This document shows positions 40,102 through 43,890 of a DNA stretch of 43,890 nucleotides, in pieces. The stretch's first letter is position 1; every line of letters begins with the position of its first letter. The stretch spans positions 1-43,890 of the forward strand of contig UQRW01000012.1 in the NCBI GenBank assembly GCA_900543515.1, in the 5' to 3' direction. The position numbers were made by a program, and so were the translations under genes. This DNA is from an uncultured Collinsella sp. Lineage in GTDB: Bacteria; Actinomycetota; Coriobacteriia; Coriobacteriales; Coriobacteriaceae. The notes beneath the pieces are model-generated. The model saw only the letters and a program-made list of their open reading frames with translations, made no database searches and was not told the DNA's origin.

Positions 40102-43100
40102 ATGAAAGCAAATTCAGATAAATCTAAGCAGAGTAATAAAGCGACACATCGTGTACTAGCAGGTGTTTTGTGCGGAGCTTCCGTTTTGAGCCTGGTACTG
40201 TCGCTCGTTATGCCCCCGATCTCGCAGGCCATCGCCAACGACGCCCAGACAGTTTCTACCGAGGAAACTGTGATGGGGGGGGGTTCCTCAAGTGAGTCCG
40301 CTGCTGTAGATAACACCAGCGAGGATGCCGAAAACCAGAATAGCGACGAGACCGATGCCGGCGAGGCTGGCTCTTCAAATAGTGCTGAGCAGGCTCAGAG
40401 TGCGAATGCGGCTTCAGCGAGAGCGACGGCCACCGTGGGGCCGGGTATTTACGTTCCCACGTCTATCGGTATCGGCACGAATATCGGTTCCTCCACCCCC
40501 GATCCCGGCGTTGCCACATTCGTTGGAAGGGACATGTACGTAGGAGGCAAGCCTGCGGACCCCTCCTACCTCACACGCGACAACGTTGCAGGTTCATATG
40601 CCGTCGAGGCCGAGGGCCTTACCGTCGTGCAGGGTAAGCTTGCGCTCAATCCCCTCAAGGAGAGCTGGCCTTACACGGATGGTAATAACAATACGTCTGG
40701 CGCGGGATTTCGCTTCGGTACCGTTGGCTTTGGTGCGCAGTTTCGTCCTTCTGCGGGCAGCGTCGTTCTTGCGGTCGCGGGCTTGAGTAACGCGACCTCT
40801 ATCAAAGAAATCCAGGTTGGTACAAGCGAGCCCGCATCGGCTTTCGTTGGCGCGTGGAACAAGGGTGCCTGGGTTGGTAGGCAAAAGAGCTCACATAACG
40901 CTGAAGCCATTGGCTACGACTATACCGCGGCAATCGCGGGAAACCGTACAACCTGGATGAACAACGCCGATCGCCAGTCTGTCGTGAAGATGCAGGGCGA
41001 CTGGTCTGACGATGGCCTGTTCACGGGCAACGATGATGGCGCGAGCATCATGTCGAGCATCAACGGTAAGAATTACACCAATTTCCTGGATTCCGAAGTA
41101 AAGGCGAAGATCTCCACGCCCCTCGCAAAGCTTAAACCCACCGGGAGTTGTACGGTCGATGTTGCCGAGGAGAATTCCAACTACACCATTGCAAAGTACA
41201 ACAAAGACAGTAGGGCGACGTACGGCCTCAAGTTCGACAACTCCATTAAGAAGTTTAACCGCAAGACGAGTTACACCGATGTAACCGGCAACAGCGTTTC
41301 CGGCGAGGTGACCCTTGTCAACAACGAGAAGCTCATCACGTTTACCGGCGATGCGGACGATAGCGGCAAGGGTTCTTCGCTTCAAGTCTTTAACCTGAAG
41401 GCGTCGGATCTTACCAACTCCTATAAAGGCACGATCTACCGTGGCGTGGACTTCAGCTTCAATAAAATACCCGTGGGCGCCTCCGTGGTCGTCAACATCA
41501 TCGATGAAGAGGGGACCCCGGTTGAGTTCAACACCGGCTGGCGCTTCTGGTGGAATGGTGAGGAAATCTCCCGTGGGTACGAGAGCGGTAGCAACGACAA
41601 GACTAAGTCTGAGTACTCCATTGCCGCCCAGAGCATCCTGTGGAATTTCGCAACGGCCAAGCAGGTCACCATCCGAGGTGGTATGGCCCTTGAGGGCATT
41701 GGTGGTGACGGGAAGTGGACAGACGACGACCCGGCAGCCGCCATGTTGGGCAGTATCGTTGTTCCCAACGGCAGCTTCGAGGATCACGTGACCACCAACG
41801 GGCGTGTTTATGTTGGCGATGACTTCCAGATGTACAACCCCACGGTCGCGTGGAATTTCGGGGATATCGAGGGTGACTCGGCTTCCGTCATCGATATGGA
41901 TCAGGAGCGCCACAACTTCCCATGGTCCGGTACTTACACGCCCGACGGGTCTGCGGTTGCGTGGGGCAAGGTTGACGCTGCAGACGACACCACACCGCTC
42001 GCAGGTTCTGAGTGGGCGATTTACGCGAGCAAAAATGATGCGGAGAACGGTTGGGACCGCATCGTCTCTATTGTGGATAACGGCACGAATGACTCCGATT
42101 CTACCGTTGGCACCATTCAGTACGACTACCTGAACCAAAAGGCCACCATTGGCGACACGAGCGACACGAACTACTTCACGTACTACATTCGCGAGGTCAA
42201 GGCGCCGGAGGGCTACCAGAAGTCAGACACCATCTACTACGCCACTATGAACAATACTGGCGAGAAGCCGAACTATGTTCAGGGTTATGTGGATGAGAAC
42301 GGGAACAACGTTTCGTTCGAGAATAACCCCAAAGGTGCCATTCCCAACACCAAGATTATTACCGGTACGGTGTCTTGGACTAAGGTTGAGGAAGGAGACA
42401 AGGGATACACTCCTTTGGCTGGTTCCGAGTGGAAGCTTGAGAAACTGGGTGCCGATGGTACGACCGAGGCGCAGTCTTGGACCGTGAGCGATCAGTCGGC
42501 TTCGAGCGAAACCACTTGGGCCGATACCGACGACACGAATGGCAAGTTCACATTGGCCGGTCTGCTGCCGGGCACGTACACGCTCACGGAGACCCAGGCT
42601 CCGTTTGGCTACGAACTGAACAAGAACACCTACAAGTTCACGGTGGACAGCACAAACGGCTCCATTACGTGGAAAGAGAACGAGCAGCCGAGCATCGTTA
42701 GTGGCACTACGTACATCTCCGACAAGTGCAGCGCTACGTCCGTGAAGATCCCGGTGACCAAATCCGTTCGCAATACGGACTGGCCGAAGGACGACGAAGG
42801 CAGCTATGTGTCGTTCGAGTTCAGCATTGTGGCTACGGGTGACTATGCAGCCAAAGCCCCCATGCCCGAAGCGCCCAAGATTTCTGTTGCCCCAAAGGCA
42901 GGGGAGACCGATGCCGCCAAGCTCAACAACATCACGGCGACCTTTGGCGCCATGACGTTCAACAAGTCGCACCTGTCCACTGAAGCAGGCACCAATAAAG
43001 ATTACGCCAAGACCTACACCTACACGGTGAAGGAGGTCGCGCCTACCACCGGTGCCATCGATAAGCTCCGCTACTCCAAGGCCGAGTACCAGGTTGCCGT

Positions 43101-43425
43101 CACGGTGAAGGCCGTCATGAATGAGACCACTGGCAAGTACACCGGTCTTACCACCTCTACCACCGTTACGCAGATGAAGGACGACATGGGCAACACCCTT
43201 GGCAAGAACGGGCAGGGCGTCGCGGTTCAAACCTCCGCCGGTGCGGACCCAACCATCATTCCCGTCTCCACCTTCACCAACACCTACTCCACCACTCTGC
43301 CCCTTTCTGGTATGTCGGGCGTCACTCTGACGTACCTTGCCGGCGCGGCGGTGCTTTGCGCTGCTGCGGCCTGGATGCACATTCGTCGCAAGGCGAATGC
43401 GAAGGGAGGTAAGCGTCGTGAATAA
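40102..43425 (+). CDS. Sortase-anchored surface protein / pilus tip-like adhesin
   Basis: A 1107-residue secreted wall protein. A signal peptide (1-45, cleavage near AIA) is followed by a Ser/Glu-rich linker containing a nine-G tract (codons 58-61), a choice-of-anchor A-like domain (about 110-580, GVATFVGRDMYVGG), two SpaA/Cna_B-type domains (about 615-750 and 757-865, with YYIREVKAPEGY and YTLTETQAPFGY), a pilin isopeptide linkage domain (about 880-1055, YTVKEVAP) and the sorting signal LPLSG (1066-1070), a membrane helix and a basic tail. LPLSG departs from LPXTG (Ser for Thr). It overlaps the next pilin gene by 8 bases, so this is the first gene of a pilus operon and the likely tip or ancillary subunit. 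Confidence 0.9.
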   Translation: MKANSDKSKQSNKATHRVLAGVLCGASVLSLVLSLVMPPISQAIANDAQTVSTEETVMGGGSSSESAAVDNTSEDAENQNSDETDAGEAGSSNSAEQAQSANAASARATATVGPGIYVPTSIGIGTNIGSSTPDPGVATFVGRDMYVGGKPADPSYLTRDNVAGSYAVEAEGLTVVQGKLALNPLKESWPYTDGNNNTSGAGFRFGTVGFGAQFRPSAGSVVLAVAGLSNATSIKEIQVGTSEPASAFVGAWNKGAWVGRQKSSHNAEAIGYDYTAAIAGNRTTWMNNADRQSVVKMQGDWSDDGLFTGNDDGASIMSSINGKNYTNFLDSEVKAKISTPLAKLKPTGSCTVDVAEENSNYTIAKYNKDSRATYGLKFDNSIKKFNRKTSYTDVTGNSVSGEVTLVNNEKLITFTGDADDSGKGSSLQVFNLKASDLTNSYKGTIYRGVDFSFNKIPVGASVVVNIIDEEGTPVEFNTGWRFWWNGEEISRGYESGSNDKTKSEYSIAAQSILWNFATAKQVTIRGGMALEGIGGDGKWTDDDPAAAMLGSIVVPNGSFEDHVTTNGRVYVGDDFQMYNPTVAWNFGDIEGDSASVIDMDQERHNFPWSGTYTPDGSAVAWGKVDAADDTTPLAGSEWAIYASKNDAENGWDRIVSIVDNGTNDSDSTVGTIQYDYLNQKATIGDTSDTNYFTYYIREVKAPEGYQKSDTIYYATMNNTGEKPNYVQGYVDENGNNVSFENNPKGAIPNTKIITGTVSWTKVEEGDKGYTPLAGSEWKLEKLGADGTTEAQSWTVSDQSASSETTWADTDDTNGKFTLAGLLPGTYTLTETQAPFGYELNKNTYKFTVDSTNGSITWKENEQPSIVSGTTYISDKCSATSVKIPVTKSVRNTDWPKDDEGSYVSFEFSIVATGDYAAKAPMPEAPKISVAPKAGETDAAKLNNITATFGAMTFNKSHLSTEAGTNKDYAKTYTYTVKEVAPTTGAIDKLRYSKAEYQVAVTVKAVMNETTGKYTGLTTSTTVTQMKDDMGNTLGKNGQGVAVQTSAGADPTIIPVSTFTNTYSTTLPLSGMSGVTLTYLAGAAVLCAAAAWMHIRRKANAKGGKRRE
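40275..40283 (+). repeat. Nine-G homopolymer tract in the adhesin gene
   Basis: ATG-GGG-GGG-GGT encodes MGGG at residues 58-61, giving nine G in a row, rare elsewhere in this window. One G fewer gives a stop at 40307-40309; one more gives a stop at 40293-40295. Such tracts change length during replication. Confidence 0.8.
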
Positions 43426-43890
43426 GAAAGTTTGCTCCTTCCCGATCTTGTTTGCGCTGCTTGCCCTCCTGATCGGCACCTGCGCGGTTGTGATCCCCGC
43501 TTCCGCGCAGGCCGCGCCGACCTCGACCGGTTCCATCACGGTGAGCGGCAACGTGGCGCGTAGCTACGACGCCTACCAGATCTTTAGCGCCAACGTCGTC
43601 GACGGTGACAGCGACGCCAAGATTGCCACCGATCTCGCCTGGGCAAGCGACGCCGTGCGCGACGCCGCGCTGTCTGTGCTGCACAGCGCCGGCATGCTCA
43701 ATTCCCAGACCACCGCGCAGGAAGCTGCCGAGTGGCTCAACACCGATTCCCACCTTACGAGCGCGCTGAGCGCACAGCTCGCTCGTTCCCTCCAGAGCTC
43801 TGGCGCCGTGCCCGTGGCCCTTAACGCGGGCACGACGGCCGAGCTGCCCTGTGGCTACTGGCTCATCGTCGCCGACGACGACGCCATTTT
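43418..43890 (+). CDS. Major pilin-like protein (5' part only, runs off the window)
   Basis: At least 157 residues are visible. A GTG start after GGGAGG overlaps the end of the adhesin gene by 8 bases. A signal peptide (MNKKVCSFPILFALLALLIG to AQAA at about residue 33) is followed by SITVSGNVARSYDAYQIFSANV, the typical beginning of a fimbrial isopeptide-formation D2 pilin (a backbone subunit of sortase-built pili). The rest, including any sorting signal, and the expected class C sortase lie beyond the window. Confidence 0.8.
   Translation, partial: MNKKVCSFPILFALLALLIGTCAVVIPASAQAAPTSTGSITVSGNVARSYDAYQIFSANVVDGDSDAKIATDLAWASDAVRDAALSVLHSAGMLNSQTTAQEAAEWLNTDSHLTSALSAQLARSLQSSGAVPVALNAGTTAELPCGYWLIVADDDAI

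Overview
The window looks like a chromosomal segment of a gut actinobacterium of the class Coriobacteriia, most likely Collinsella or a close relative. This is inferred from the GC-rich codon use, the gene families and the dense short intergenic hairpin repeats, not from a database search. All boundaries below were read from the sequence; I could run no search.

Left part (1-12.5 kb): an HPr-like phosphocarrier, then an iron(II) uptake cluster (two FeoA proteins, FeoB and a Cys-rich FeoB-associated membrane peptide), then a complete Kdp potassium system. The sensor kinase and regulator (kdpDE, minus strand) diverge from kdpFABC (plus strand), including a 28-residue KdpF.

Middle part (12.6-23.5 kb): an Old Yellow Enzyme-type FAD/FeS reductase; a decayed patch with a truncated GntR remnant, an autoregulated-looking AlbA_2 ATP-binding regulator, tandem repeats and a MITE-like element; a GntR/FCD regulator; the KDG kinase and KDPG aldolase genes with a divergent LacI repressor; then glutamine synthetase followed by an orphan OmpR-type regulator resembling actinobacterial GlnR, with a GlnR-box-like site before glnA.

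Right part (23.6-43.9 kb): an HtrA-type protease, NAD-dependent DNA ligase, a MATE exporter, a heterodimeric ABC exporter, an unrecognised protein with a DUF559-like C-terminus, molybdenum cofactor genes (moaA and a moaC-mobB fusion), an MFS transporter and a HAD phosphatase. After an AT-rich 450-bp gap, a sortase-dependent pilus operon starts and runs off the window end.

The most striking signals lie between or inside genes. A nine-G tract early in the large pilin gene behaves like a phase-variation switch, because a gain or loss of one G meets a stop codon within about 35 bases. At least four families of short hairpin repeats (67 bp, 65 bp, a CCACCACAAAGG terminator type, and a GATCCGTTTTCC type) recur across the window; one copy of the last is embedded in the coding tail of an ABC transporter. 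Several regulators sit beside strong palindromes that are probably their own operators.
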